Assembly: GCA_022510615.1 (NCBI GenBank)
Contig: JAFLTC010000013.1
Location: 1 to 51,584 of the forward strand
Direction: 5' to 3'
DNA length: 51,584 nt
Origin: Lachnospiraceae bacterium
Lineage (GTDB): Bacteria > Bacillota > Clostridia > Lachnospirales > Lachnospiraceae
Shown: one piece after another, positions 25,456 through 32,497 of the stretch
Layout of the letters: each line of letters starts with the position of its first letter
Numbering within the stretch: position 1 is the stretch's first letter
The notes under the pieces: model-generated
Told to the model about the DNA's origin: nothing
What the model saw: only the letters and a program-made list of their open reading frames with translations
The model's database searches: none
Translations under genes and position numbers: made by a program

Positions 25456-26703
25456 TTAGTTTTTGTTATTTACGATATCTTCCAGTTTAACTCTTGGGAA
25501 GAGTTCCAGATTTCCTCCTCGTGTCGCATTATAGATACGAATGCCGTGTTTGGCGGCGTATTTGTTTATGAGAGAATATACCTCCATAGAACGGTCGATA
25601 ATATGCGAGCCGATCTGCGCTGTAGTCAGAGTTTGGGCATTCATACGAGCCTTAATTCGGTTGATATCTGTTTCCGCCACTTCCTTGGTCGTATAGCTAT
25701 CGGTAAAATGACCGCCCTTGTCGTGCGGGTTGGTACAGTCTACACCAAGCAGATAAATCTCTCGAAAGCCCATGTGAAACGCCATTTCCGCAGCCAGAGA
25801 TAACACCGTGGCCTTAACCATGCAGTAGGACTGGATATTTCCCTTTACCCGGTAGCGCTCACTCTGTATCGTGTGTACGTAGGTGGTATCTACCGGTTTT
25901 TTTTTCATTCTCCGGTAAGTGCGCTCGGTTGTAAATAAAGGGGCCTTTACCATATCTGACAGCTCAGAGCCCAGTTTAGAGGCGTAGATTGTATCGGATA
26001 CACAGTGGAACGTAGGACGCCAGTCTGTTTTATCAAATATTTTATATACCATGTTCGTTCCAAAGGTGTATTCATCCTTGAGAAGATGAAGGTCTTCCCC
26101 GGTAAGGCTTGGCCCGTTTCCGATTAAAAAACAACGCTCTCCCTTATGGATATCCCTCAGTCGTTCCAGACGGAGACTGTTATTATTGTGAAACATGCCA
26201 TGAGAACGGAAAAAGCCGAGAAGGTTATAACTGCACATCAGATAAACCAGCCGGACACGGTTTAGTGTTTTCCGCGTATAGCGGATGAGTTTCTCGGAAA
26301 CCGGACGTCTATGGGGTTCGGTGGAAAAATTAGTTTCCACAATCGTTTCTACCTTCATATCGGACTCCGCTTTTATCAGACACTGGCTTCCGGCGGGACG
26401 AAGGTGGTTTTCGGTATCGCTTTGCACCCAGTAGCGGGCGGCGGCATAATATTTGAAATACTCTGGCGTATCCTTTCGCACAAGAAAGGTATGGTGATTC
26501 GCCAGAAGATGTTTAAAATCCTCCGGTACAGAAAAAGCCCATACAAAATAAAAGGAACGGTAGTTTTCGTCATCCAGTAATTTTTCATAGACAGCACGAA
26601 CACCGCCCGTATAATCCGTTCCGTTTTGGGCTTCAAAAATAATCGTATGGTCATCCACTGCGGTGATGTGCCGGTAGCGGAAGTAGCGCAATCGGTTCTT
26701 CAT
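25456..26703 (-). CDS. Chimeric protein: TagB/TagF N-terminal-like domain plus DUF115 (MptE-like) domain
   Basis: 415 residues from the ATG at 26703, which has AGAAAGGA upstream; the longer frame to 26730 would begin at TTG with no site. Residues about 12-105 resemble the N-terminal Rossmann half of CDP-glycerol glycerophosphotransferases (IIFEAQNGTDYTGGVRAVYE, FYFVWAFSVPEDF, KYYAAARYWVQSD), but the catalytic WHG motif and the CDP-binding half are missing. Residues about 185-395 form a DUF115 domain: CFLIGNGPSL, FGTNMVYKIF, FHCVSD, and YLLGVDCTNPHDKGGHF. DUF115 domains occur in Maf-type nonulosonate transferases and other surface glycosyltransferases. Next to kdsB, it is a good candidate to use the CMP-ulosonate. 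This role is inferred. Confidence 0.75.
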   Translation of the reverse strand: MKNRLRYFRYRHITAVDDHTIIFEAQNGTDYTGGVRAVYEKLLDDENYRSFYFVWAFSVPEDFKHLLANHHTFLVRKDTPEYFKYYAAARYWVQSDTENHLRPAGSQCLIKAESDMKVETIVETNFSTEPHRRPVSEKLIRYTRKTLNRVRLVYLMCSYNLLGFFRSHGMFHNNNSLRLERLRDIHKGERCFLIGNGPSLTGEDLHLLKDEYTFGTNMVYKIFDKTDWRPTFHCVSDTIYASKLGSELSDMVKAPLFTTERTYRRMKKKPVDTTYVHTIQSERYRVKGNIQSYCMVKATVLSLAAEMAFHMGFREIYLLGVDCTNPHDKGGHFTDSYTTKEVAETDINRIKARMNAQTLTTAQIGSHIIDRSMEVYSLINKYAAKHGIRIYNATRGGNLELFPRVKLEDIVNNKN

Positions 26704-26742
26704 ATAAGTATTCCTTTCTGCTCTGTACAATCTCTACTTTAT

Positions 26743-26771
26743 ACTATACTGATTATGCGTGAAAAAGTCAA
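26743..26771 (-). promoter_or_regulatory. Promoter of the CMP-ulosonate operon
   Basis: On the minus strand, TTGACT (plus-strand 26766-26771) and TATAGT (26743-26748) are exactly 17 bases apart, about 40 bases before the start at 26703 and just after the gtrA stop. Confidence 0.7.
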
Positions 26772-26788
26772 ATAGGTAAGTCTGCGTA

Positions 26789-27199
26789 TTATTCTGTGTT
26801 TTTCGGCTTAAAGACCATAAATCTCTGGCCAATATAGTTTAGAGCCACAAAGAGTACCATTCCAACAAGCATAGCCATATTTTCCTGTATCGTGACAGAC
26901 ATACCGCTTAGGGCCAGGCGTACGAGAGGTTTGGCAATACCATAAGCGAACAGATAGCAAATCGATATATTAATTACAAACTTTACTATCATGGTAAGAG
27001 ACTTCTCTTTATTTTGAAACGTAAAGTATTTGTTCAAGAAATAACTGACAATGCTTCCTATAATGTAATTGGATGCAGTAGAAACCCAATAGTTGGCATG
27101 AAGCAAGTTGTACAAAAGGAACATGACACTTGTGCCTACCAAGGTATTGATCACGCCGACAATCAAGAATTTCACAGTTGTCTTATCTATTAGTTTCAT
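26789..27199 (-). CDS. gtrA: GtrA family membrane protein
   Basis: 136 residues with four membrane spans, the full GtrA length. Seen: FLIVGVINTLVGTSVMFLLY, NYIIGSIVSYFLNKYFTF (the family hallmark near residues 44-61), then two more helices ending in NYIGQRFMVFK. GtrA proteins are thought to move undecaprenyl-phosphate-linked sugars across the membrane together with a GtrB-type glycosyltransferase. The GtrB-like gene lies divergently at 27395 but is broken. GGAGG is placed 8 nt before the ATG. Its promoter is at 27239-27267; the ulosonate operon downstream has its own promoter. Confidence 0.9.
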   Translation of the reverse strand: MKLIDKTTVKFLIVGVINTLVGTSVMFLLYNLLHANYWVSTASNYIIGSIVSYFLNKYFTFQNKEKSLTMIVKFVINISICYLFAYGIAKPLVRLALSGMSVTIQENMAMLVGMVLFVALNYIGQRFMVFKPKNTE

Positions 27200-27238
27200 A
27201 AAAACCTCCTTAATCGAGTCTGCTCCGTCATTGAATAT

Positions 27239-27267
27239 AGTATAAGTAATTTTTTATATAATAACAA
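27239..27267 (-). promoter_or_regulatory. Promoter of gtrA
   Basis: On the minus strand, TTGTTA (plus-strand 27262-27267) and TATACT (27239-27244) have a 17-base spacer, 40 bases before the start codon. Confidence 0.6.
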
Positions 27268-27323
27268 GACTCTTTTTCATATCCATTTTATATATTTAGT
27301 GAAAACAAATAATTGGGCGTAAG

Positions 27324-27352
27324 TTGACAAAGAGACCGGCTTCATGTATATT
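27324..27352 (+). promoter_or_regulatory. Promoter of the split GtrB-like glycosyltransferase gene
   Basis: A perfect TTGACA at 27324-27329 and TATATT at 27347-27352 with a 17-base spacer. The start codon at 27395 follows an AGGAGGGG site. An in-frame ATG at 27344 lies inside the promoter and is not used. Confidence 0.75.
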
Positions 27353-27394
27353 TATTTCGGATTGTTGTGCATTGTAAATAGAACAGGAGGGGCT

Positions 27395-27919
27395 ATGGAA
27401 AATAGCAAGATACTATATATGGTAATTCCCTGCTACAATGAGGAAGAAGTATTAGTCGAAACTACCAGACGGCTGGTGCCGAAAATTCATTCTTTGATGG
27501 AACAGGGAAAAATCAGTGAAAAAAGCCGTATTCTATATGTCAATGACGGCTCAAAGGACCAGACATGGCCGATTATTGCAAGGCTGCATGAAGAATATGA
27601 CTGTGTCAGTGGCTTAAATTTGTCCAGAAACCGGGGACACCAGAACGCGGTGCTGGCAGGATTGATGTATGTGAAGGACCATTGTGACGCCGCCATATCC
27701 ATGGATGCAGACCTGCAGGATGATATCAATGCCATTGATGAGATGGTGGATAAGTTTAATCAGGGAATTGATGTGGTGTATGGTGTTCGGAGCAGCCGTA
27801 AAAAGGATACCTTCTTTAAAAAATTTACCGCCGAGGGATTTTATAAAATAATGAAGTCGGTAATCCGCATGGTTGAATACAATATCCACGCCCATCCACT
27901 TCATTATTTTATAAAATAA
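27395..27919 (+). CDS. GtrB/DPM1-like GT2 glycosyltransferase, N-terminal fragment (gene broken by a palindromic insertion)
   Basis: ATG at 27395 with AGGAGG 6 nt upstream. Residues 1-154 are a normal polyprenyl-phosphate glycosyltransferase catalytic domain: YMVIPCYNEEEVLVETTRR, LYVNDGSKDQTW, LSRNRGHQNAVLAGL and DADLQDD with the metal-binding DAD. After ...FYKIMK (27856) the frame enters a 68-bp inverted copy of downstream sequence. It encodes about 20 alien residues and stops at 27917-27919. The expected continuation (WMGVDIVFNHADYRL...) begins at 27925 in another frame. Removing the 68 bases would restore a single 320-residue protein, the normal GtrB length. So this is either a real recent null mutation or an assembly error. 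Confidence 0.85.
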   Translation: MENSKILYMVIPCYNEEEVLVETTRRLVPKIHSLMEQGKISEKSRILYVNDGSKDQTWPIIARLHEEYDCVSGLNLSRNRGHQNAVLAGLMYVKDHCDAAISMDADLQDDINAIDEMVDKFNQGIDVVYGVRSSRKKDTFFKKFTAEGFYKIMKSVIRMVEYNIHAHPLHYFIK

Positions 27920-27965
27920 TGAAGTGGATGGGCGTGGATATTGTATTCAACCATGCGGATTACCG
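27858..27965. repeat. Perfect 108-bp palindrome (54-bp arms, no spacer) inside a glycosyltransferase gene
   Basis: Bases 27858-27911 are the exact reverse complement of 27912-27965, centred on TTTTATAAAA (27907-27916). The 18-base string at 27839-27856 recurs at 27907-27924, 68 bases later, so the event is a 68-bp insertion made of reverse-complemented downstream gene sequence. The right arm is native coding sequence; the left arm is the copy. 68 is not a multiple of three, so the frame is lost. Confidence 0.97.
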
Positions 27966-28425
27966 CCTGATGAGTAAGCGGGTGTTACAGCAGATGGAAC
28001 ACTATAAAGAGGTCAATCTGTTTTTGCGGGGCATGGTGCCGTTAATCGGCTATCCTTCCGACAATGTTTATTATGAGAGAAAGGAGCGGTTTGCCGGAGA
28101 GAGCAAATATCCGCTGAAAAAAATGTTGTCCTTTGCCTTTGACGGAATTACCTCCTTCAGTGTAAAGCCGATTCGGTTTATTTTATCACTGGGAATGTTG
28201 ATTTTCCTGGTCAGTGTGGGGATTCTCATTTATTCGATTGTCCGTTATTGTCTGGGTGCTACTGTTCTTGGATGGAGCAGCCTTATGGTGTCAATCTGGG
28301 CACTGGGAGGCCTGCAGCTCTTTGCCATTGGTCTGATAGGCGAATACATCGGAAAAATGTATCTGGAAACAAAGGCACGGCCGCGGTTTGCTATTCAGGA
28401 TGTGTTAGATGATGTGGAAAAATAA
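27919..28425 (+). CDS. GtrB/DPM1-like GT2 glycosyltransferase, C-terminal fragment
   Basis: 168 residues. Continues the broken glycosyltransferase: MKWMGVDIVFNHADYRLMSK, VNLFLRGMVPLIGYPS, YERKERFAGESKYPLKKML (the conserved R..G.SKY.L motif before the membrane part), then two C-terminal membrane spans (about 88-112 and 121-147) and the tail GEYIGKMYLETKARPRF. On its own it lacks the nucleotide-sugar binding half. Its ATG shares two bases with the stop of the N-terminal fragment (TAATG at 27917-27921), so re-initiation could make both halves, although no ribosome site precedes it. Confidence 0.85.
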   Translation: MKWMGVDIVFNHADYRLMSKRVLQQMEHYKEVNLFLRGMVPLIGYPSDNVYYERKERFAGESKYPLKKMLSFAFDGITSFSVKPIRFILSLGMLIFLVSVGILIYSIVRYCLGATVLGWSSLMVSIWALGGLQLFAIGLIGEYIGKMYLETKARPRFAIQDVLDDVEK

Positions 28426-29514
28426 TCATCGCTGCCGCCGAAACACCCACTCCCTCTGCACCTGGAAGCTGACCGCAAAGAGAATCGTGTCGATAATGCA
28501 CTTGCGGACGGTGGAGTAGCTGATAAAGCTGAGCAGGTGGTTGACTAAAAAAGCAGACAGCAGAAGCTGAACTACACAGAGTATATAATATTTCACCAGG
28601 ATAAGCGGTGATTTTGAATCGTTTTTGAACACCTGATTTTTATTTATAAAAAAGTTATACAGCGAGCTTAACAGCCGGGAAAATACCGTTCTCAAAAGGA
28701 TGAGAAGGGAAATCCCGAAAATGGAAATGTCGACCGGTACCACCGGTCTCAAAATAAGGCCAAAGAGCCAGAATAAAAAAATATCAATCAAAAAACTGGA
28801 CAGGGAGCTGAGCATAAATTTCAAAAACACCTTATAAATCCGGATAGAATCCCGGAAGGGATTAAAATGCGAGCTCTCATTGTTTTCCAGATAAATCGTC
28901 TCAATCGGAAATTCCTGAATCGGTATGAGGTGCTCCCTTGCGGCAATCAGCATGTTCATCTCGTACTCGAAACGCTCTCCCTTTGTATTGGCAAAATAAT
29001 TTCGAATAAGTGGAGTGGGAAGTCCCCGCAGACCGGTCTGGGTGTCGGATACGTGAATACCGCACAACAGGCGGATCACCTGTCTGGTCAGCTTATTGCC
29101 GAAGCGGCTTCGCCACGGAATGTTTTCCTCATTAAACTGGCGGCATCCTAAAATCAGCTTGTCAGGATTTTCCTCTGTCAGCCTGGCACAGGTGTCGATA
29201 TCCTGTAAGACATGCTGACCGTCGCAGTCCACTGTCACAGCACCGAGGATATCCGGGCAGGATTCCAAAATATAATTAAAAGCAGATTTCAAGGCAATTC
29301 CCTTGCCGAGGTTGACAACATGGCGGATGATTTTGCAGCCAAATTGTTCTTTACATTCTTTAAAATAAATCCGGTTCGACAGAGCACTGCCGTCATCCAC
29401 CAGAATGATATTCTGAAAACCAAATAAATGCAACTCGCGAACGAGAGCCGTCATCCGCTCATCCGGGTCCAGTGCCGGAATGATAATAGCGATGTTCTCC
29501 TTGTAATTACCCAA
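28426..29514 (-). CDS. GT2 glycosyltransferase fused to a GtrA-like membrane domain
   Basis: 362 residues, TTG start at 29514 preceded by GGGGAGGAAAGG. Residues 1-225 are a DPM1-like GT-A domain: IAIIIPALDPDERM, ILVDDGSAL, HVVNLGKGIALKSAFNY, TVDCDGQH (DCD metal site), FEYEMNMLIAA and IETIYLENNESSHFNPF. Residues about 227-360 hold four membrane spans in GtrA style (RLLSSLYNFFINKNQVF matches the GtrA hallmark). The fusion joins sugar transfer to a lipid carrier with a flippase-like domain. It ends one base after the split GtrB-like gene on the other strand. Promoter at 29582-29610. Confidence 0.9.
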   Translation of the reverse strand: MGNYKENIAIIIPALDPDERMTALVRELHLFGFQNIILVDDGSALSNRIYFKECKEQFGCKIIRHVVNLGKGIALKSAFNYILESCPDILGAVTVDCDGQHVLQDIDTCARLTEENPDKLILGCRQFNEENIPWRSRFGNKLTRQVIRLLCGIHVSDTQTGLRGLPTPLIRNYFANTKGERFEYEMNMLIAAREHLIPIQEFPIETIYLENNESSHFNPFRDSIRIYKVFLKFMLSSLSSFLIDIFLFWLFGLILRPVVPVDISIFGISLLILLRTVFSRLLSSLYNFFINKNQVFKNDSKSPLILVKYYILCVVQLLLSAFLVNHLLSFISYSTVRKCIIDTILFAVSFQVQREWVFRRQR

Positions 29515-29581
29515 AACCTTTCCTCCCCTGTTTTAGCGCCATCGTGCTATACAAACCTTTCCTCTCAGAACGGTTATGTAT

Positions 29582-29610
29582 AGTATAATCGCTTTTCCCT
29601 GGCAGTTCAA
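29582..29610 (-). promoter_or_regulatory. Promoter of the GT2-GtrA fusion gene
   Basis: On the minus strand, TTGAAC (plus-strand 29605-29610) and TATACT (29582-29587) are spaced by 17 bases. The leader to the TTG start carries one copy of the dispersed CGCC...TGCTA element (29537-29549). Confidence 0.65.
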
Positions 29611-29619
29611 GTGTTTTTC

Positions 29620-29648
29620 TTGCGTCGGTTATCCAGATAGAGTATAAT
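29620..29648 (+). promoter_or_regulatory. Promoter of the GT2-licD-licD-GT2-GT4 operon
   Basis: TTGCGT at 29620-29625 and TATAAT at 29643-29648 with a 17-base spacer, 39 bases upstream of the start at 29688; divergent from the fusion-gene promoter. Confidence 0.6.
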
Positions 29649-29687
29649 ACTTACATATGAGTTTGAATAGAAAAAGAGGTAAAATAG

Positions 29688-30734
29688 ATGAAGGTGTCCT
29701 TGTGTGTTGTGGCATATAACGAAGAGGAGCGGCTGCCTGCCCTGCTGCAGGATATAGCCGGACAGACCTACCCAAAAGAAAAAATAGAGGTACTACTGAT
29801 TGATGGCGGTTCAGAGGATGGGACGAAACAGCAGATGGAGCAGTTTGCCGGGGAACATAGGGAGGAATATAACGGCATTCAGGTACTGGATAATCCGGGG
29901 AAAATTCTAAGCTGCGGTTGGAATGTGGCACTGGTTCATTTTACCGGGGATGCCATTTTACGTGTGGATGCCCACAGCCATATTCCGGCGGATTTTGTGG
30001 AGAAAAATGTAGAGAATTTACAGACCGGTGAGATGGTGTCCGGTGGGGCAAGACCTGTCGTCTGTGAAAAGGAGGACGGTTGGTCAAAAACCCTCCTGCT
30101 GGCGGAGGAATCCCTCTTTGGCAGCAGTATTTCTTCCTTCCGAAGGCAGGAAGAGCGCGCTTATGTGACCTCTCTTTTTCACGGTGCCTACCGCAGAGAG
30201 GTGTTTGAGGAAGTGGGGGGATTTCGGGAGGATTTGGGAAGAACGGAAGATAACGAGATGCACTACCGGATTCGACAGAAGGGATACCGGCTCTGTATGT
30301 CACCGGATATCCGTTCCTACCAGTACATTCGCCCGACACTTAAGAAAATGTGCCGCCAGAAGTATGGAAATGGATACTGGATTGGATTGACGGCAGGAGT
30401 GTGCCCGGGCTGTCTTTCCCTGTACTATTTTGTTCCATGGGCATTTGTGGGTGGGATTGCTCTCACTACCATAGCGGCACTATTTGGCTTGTACTGGCCG
30501 GCTCTTTTGATGTGGGGGGCTTATCTGCTGCTTGCTGTTGTCATGGCAGTATGTTCCGTGCGGGGAGAGAAAAAAAGTCTTTTTCAGCTGTTACTGCCGG
30601 TTTTGTTTTTCCTCTTACATATCAGCTATGGAGTCGGAACGTGGATAGGACTTGTAAAAATGCCGTTCTGGCGGCGTACACACCGAACCTGTCCATCGGT
30701 AGAACGGGTAAAGGAGCAGATGAAACATGGATGA
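29688..30734 (+). CDS. GT2 glycosyltransferase with C-terminal membrane spans (ExoM/succinoglycan type)
   Basis: 348 residues. GT-A domain 1-235: VSLCVVAYNEEERLPALLQD, VLLIDGGSEDGTKQQME, RVDAHSHIPADF (DAH in the metal position, as in the succinoglycan glycosyltransferase subgroup), GGFREDLGRTEDNEMHYRIR acceptor motif. Three C-terminal membrane spans (about 240-325) hold it at the membrane. First gene of a five-gene operon for surface polymer assembly; its last 8 bases overlap the first LicD gene. Sugar specificity cannot be read from sequence. Confidence 0.9.
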   Translation: MKVSLCVVAYNEEERLPALLQDIAGQTYPKEKIEVLLIDGGSEDGTKQQMEQFAGEHREEYNGIQVLDNPGKILSCGWNVALVHFTGDAILRVDAHSHIPADFVEKNVENLQTGEMVSGGARPVVCEKEDGWSKTLLLAEESLFGSSISSFRRQEERAYVTSLFHGAYRREVFEEVGGFREDLGRTEDNEMHYRIRQKGYRLCMSPDIRSYQYIRPTLKKMCRQKYGNGYWIGLTAGVCPGCLSLYYFVPWAFVGGIALTTIAALFGLYWPALLMWGAYLLLAVVMAVCSVRGEKKSLFQLLLPVLFFLLHISYGVGTWIGLVKMPFWRRTHRTCPSVERVKEQMKHG

Positions 30735-31641
30735 AAAACGGCATGAGTACACGAGAGAACAGTTAAAAAAGTTACAGGAAACGAACCTTTCCATGGCGGT
30801 GCTGTTTTTTCGATTTTGTAAAGAAAATCATCTCACCGCCTATTTGTGCGGAGGTGGTTGTATCGGTGCCATTCGGCATAAGGGGTTCATTCCATGGGAT
30901 GACGATTTAGATTTCTTTATGCCAAGGGAAGACTATGAAATTTTTCTTGAAAAATGGAAGGATTATAAGTCGGGGGGAGAGCTGGCATTGTCAGTGTCGG
31001 ATAAGGAATCTATAGATCACAATCTTTTTGCCACTCTGCGTCATAAAAAGACTACCTGCATCAAGCCGTATCAGAAAAATCTGGATTTGGTGCATGGGGT
31101 TCCTCTTGACATACTTCCTCTCGATGGCTATCCGGATTCTAAGTGGCAGAGAAAAAAACAGTGTTTCTGGGCACTGATTTATTCTCTGTTTTGTGCCCAG
31201 ACAGTACCGGAAAACCACGGGAAGCTGATGGCTTTTGGCAGCCGGCTTTTATTGGGGGTTTTTCGTGGGAAGAAGTTTCGTTACCGGATTTGGTCGCTGG
31301 CAAAAAGGAAGATGACAAAATATCGGATTCAGGATTGCAAAGGGATTACAGAGCTCTGCTCCGGTCCCGGTTATATGAAGAACCGGTATGATAAGGAGTG
31401 GTTTTCTTCTTATCTTGAAGTGCCTTTTGAGAATCAGGTGTTGCCGATTCCCGTTGGGTATGATGCCTATTTGCGAAAGGTCTTTGGCGACTATACAAAG
31501 CTGCCGCCGAAAGAAAAACAACAGACGCCCCACGACTGTATTTTTGTGGACTTAGATACCCCTTATACTGCCTATAAAGGCATTTACTATCTGACAGGGA
31601 AAGAGAGGGAGAAAGAGGATGGAACAGACACCGGCAGTTGA
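30727..31641 (+). CDS. LicD family phosphotransferase (copy 1)
   Basis: 304 residues. LicD proteins transfer a phospho-group from a CDP-linked donor (phosphocholine in pneumococcus; ribitol phosphate in the FKTN/FKRP relatives) to a sugar. Seen: YLCGGGCIGAIRHKGFIPWD with DDDLDFFMPREDYE directly after it, the nucleotidyltransferase-fold metal site, then LDILPLDGYP and the final LPIPVGYDAYLRKVFGDY. Start ATG overlaps the previous stop by 8 bases; the end overlaps copy 2 by 23 bases. No licABC choline genes are in the window, whereas tarIJ and tagD are, so a polyol phosphate donor is plausible. Confidence 0.9.
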   Translation: MDEKRHEYTREQLKKLQETNLSMAVLFFRFCKENHLTAYLCGGGCIGAIRHKGFIPWDDDLDFFMPREDYEIFLEKWKDYKSGGELALSVSDKESIDHNLFATLRHKKTTCIKPYQKNLDLVHGVPLDILPLDGYPDSKWQRKKQCFWALIYSLFCAQTVPENHGKLMAFGSRLLLGVFRGKKFRYRIWSLAKRKMTKYRIQDCKGITELCSGPGYMKNRYDKEWFSSYLEVPFENQVLPIPVGYDAYLRKVFGDYTKLPPKEKQQTPHDCIFVDLDTPYTAYKGIYYLTGKEREKEDGTDTGS

Positions 31642-32497
31642 CCTGGAAAAATTGCAGAAAAAATGCCTGGAAATCACGCTGGTATTCAAGGATTTCTGTG
31701 AAAAACACGGGCTTTCCTTTTATTTATGCGGAGGGGGCTGTATCGGTGCCATCCGCCATAAAGGATTTATTCCCTGGGATGATGATATTGACGTATTTAT
31801 GCCGAGGGAGGATTATGAAGCACTGTGCCGCCTCTGGGGGCAGGAGATGAACCAGAAAAAATACCGTCTCAGTCGTTCGGACGGGGACCACTTTGAACGC
31901 TCCCAGCTCACTGCCATTACGGATGAAGAAACTACCTTTATCAAAGAACGTCAGATGGATTTATCCGTGGCACATGGCGTCCGGCTGGAGGTACTTCCCT
32001 TAGATGGCTGTCCGTCGGGAAGATGGAAACGGAAAATGCAGCTTCTGTGGGGGTTGGTGTATCAGATTTATATAAATCAGGAAGCCCCTACCAGTAAGGG
32101 AAAGCTTTTAGAGTTAATCGGTCGGGGAATGCTCTTTTTCGTGCCGGGGTGGAAACGCCGATACAAGGTAGCACGGCTGGCAGAAAAGAAAATGTCCCGT
32201 TATCCGATTTCCGAATGTGATTATGTCACAGAGCTCTGTGTGCGCTACAATTATATGGTCAACGAATATCCAAAGGAAATTTTTGCCTCGGCGGTCTATA
32301 AGGAGTTTGAGGGAGTTTTACTCCCCCTTCCGGTAGGGTATGATACCTATCTGCGGATGGCCTTTGGCGATTATGAAAAGCTGCCGCCGAAAGAAAAACA
32401 GGTTCCTTCCCATGATGGAATCTGTATTGACTTAGAGCATGGATATGAGACTTACCGGGGCGTATATTATCCGAAAGAGAGAAAAAATCATGAGTGA
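31619..32497 (+). CDS. LicD family phosphotransferase (copy 2)
   Basis: 292 residues, colinear with copy 1 across its full length (YLCGGGCIGAIRHKGFIPWD, DDDIDVFMPREDYE, LEVLPLDGCP, LPLPVGYDTYLRMAFGDY), so the pair arose by tandem duplication. The catalytic Asp residues are kept in both, which suggests both are active, perhaps on different acceptors. The start at 31619 lies inside copy 1 and has a purine-rich GAGGGAG site; the end overlaps the next glycosyltransferase by 8 bases. The donor is not known; CDP-ribitol or CDP-glycerol could be made by genes in this window. Confidence 0.9.
   Translation: MEQTPAVDLEKLQKKCLEITLVFKDFCEKHGLSFYLCGGGCIGAIRHKGFIPWDDDIDVFMPREDYEALCRLWGQEMNQKKYRLSRSDGDHFERSQLTAITDEETTFIKERQMDLSVAHGVRLEVLPLDGCPSGRWKRKMQLLWGLVYQIYINQEAPTSKGKLLELIGRGMLFFVPGWKRRYKVARLAEKKMSRYPISECDYVTELCVRYNYMVNEYPKEIFASAVYKEFEGVLLPLPVGYDTYLRMAFGDYEKLPPKEKQVPSHDGICIDLEHGYETYRGVYYPKERKNHE

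Noticed and set aside
27200-27394. Possible invertible promoter region between gtrA and the GtrB-like gene
   Set aside because: I found no inverted repeats flanking this region and no recombinase gene; the palindrome at 27858 lies inside the coding part and has no spacer to invert.
27839-27965. Insertion sequence or MITE as the cause of the gtrB break
   Set aside because: The inserted bases are the reverse complement of the gene's own downstream sequence, with no terminal repeats or foreign sequence.
30727-32497. Phosphocholine decoration as the certain role of the LicD pair
   Set aside because: No licA, licB or licC genes are present in the window, and LicD relatives use other CDP donors.
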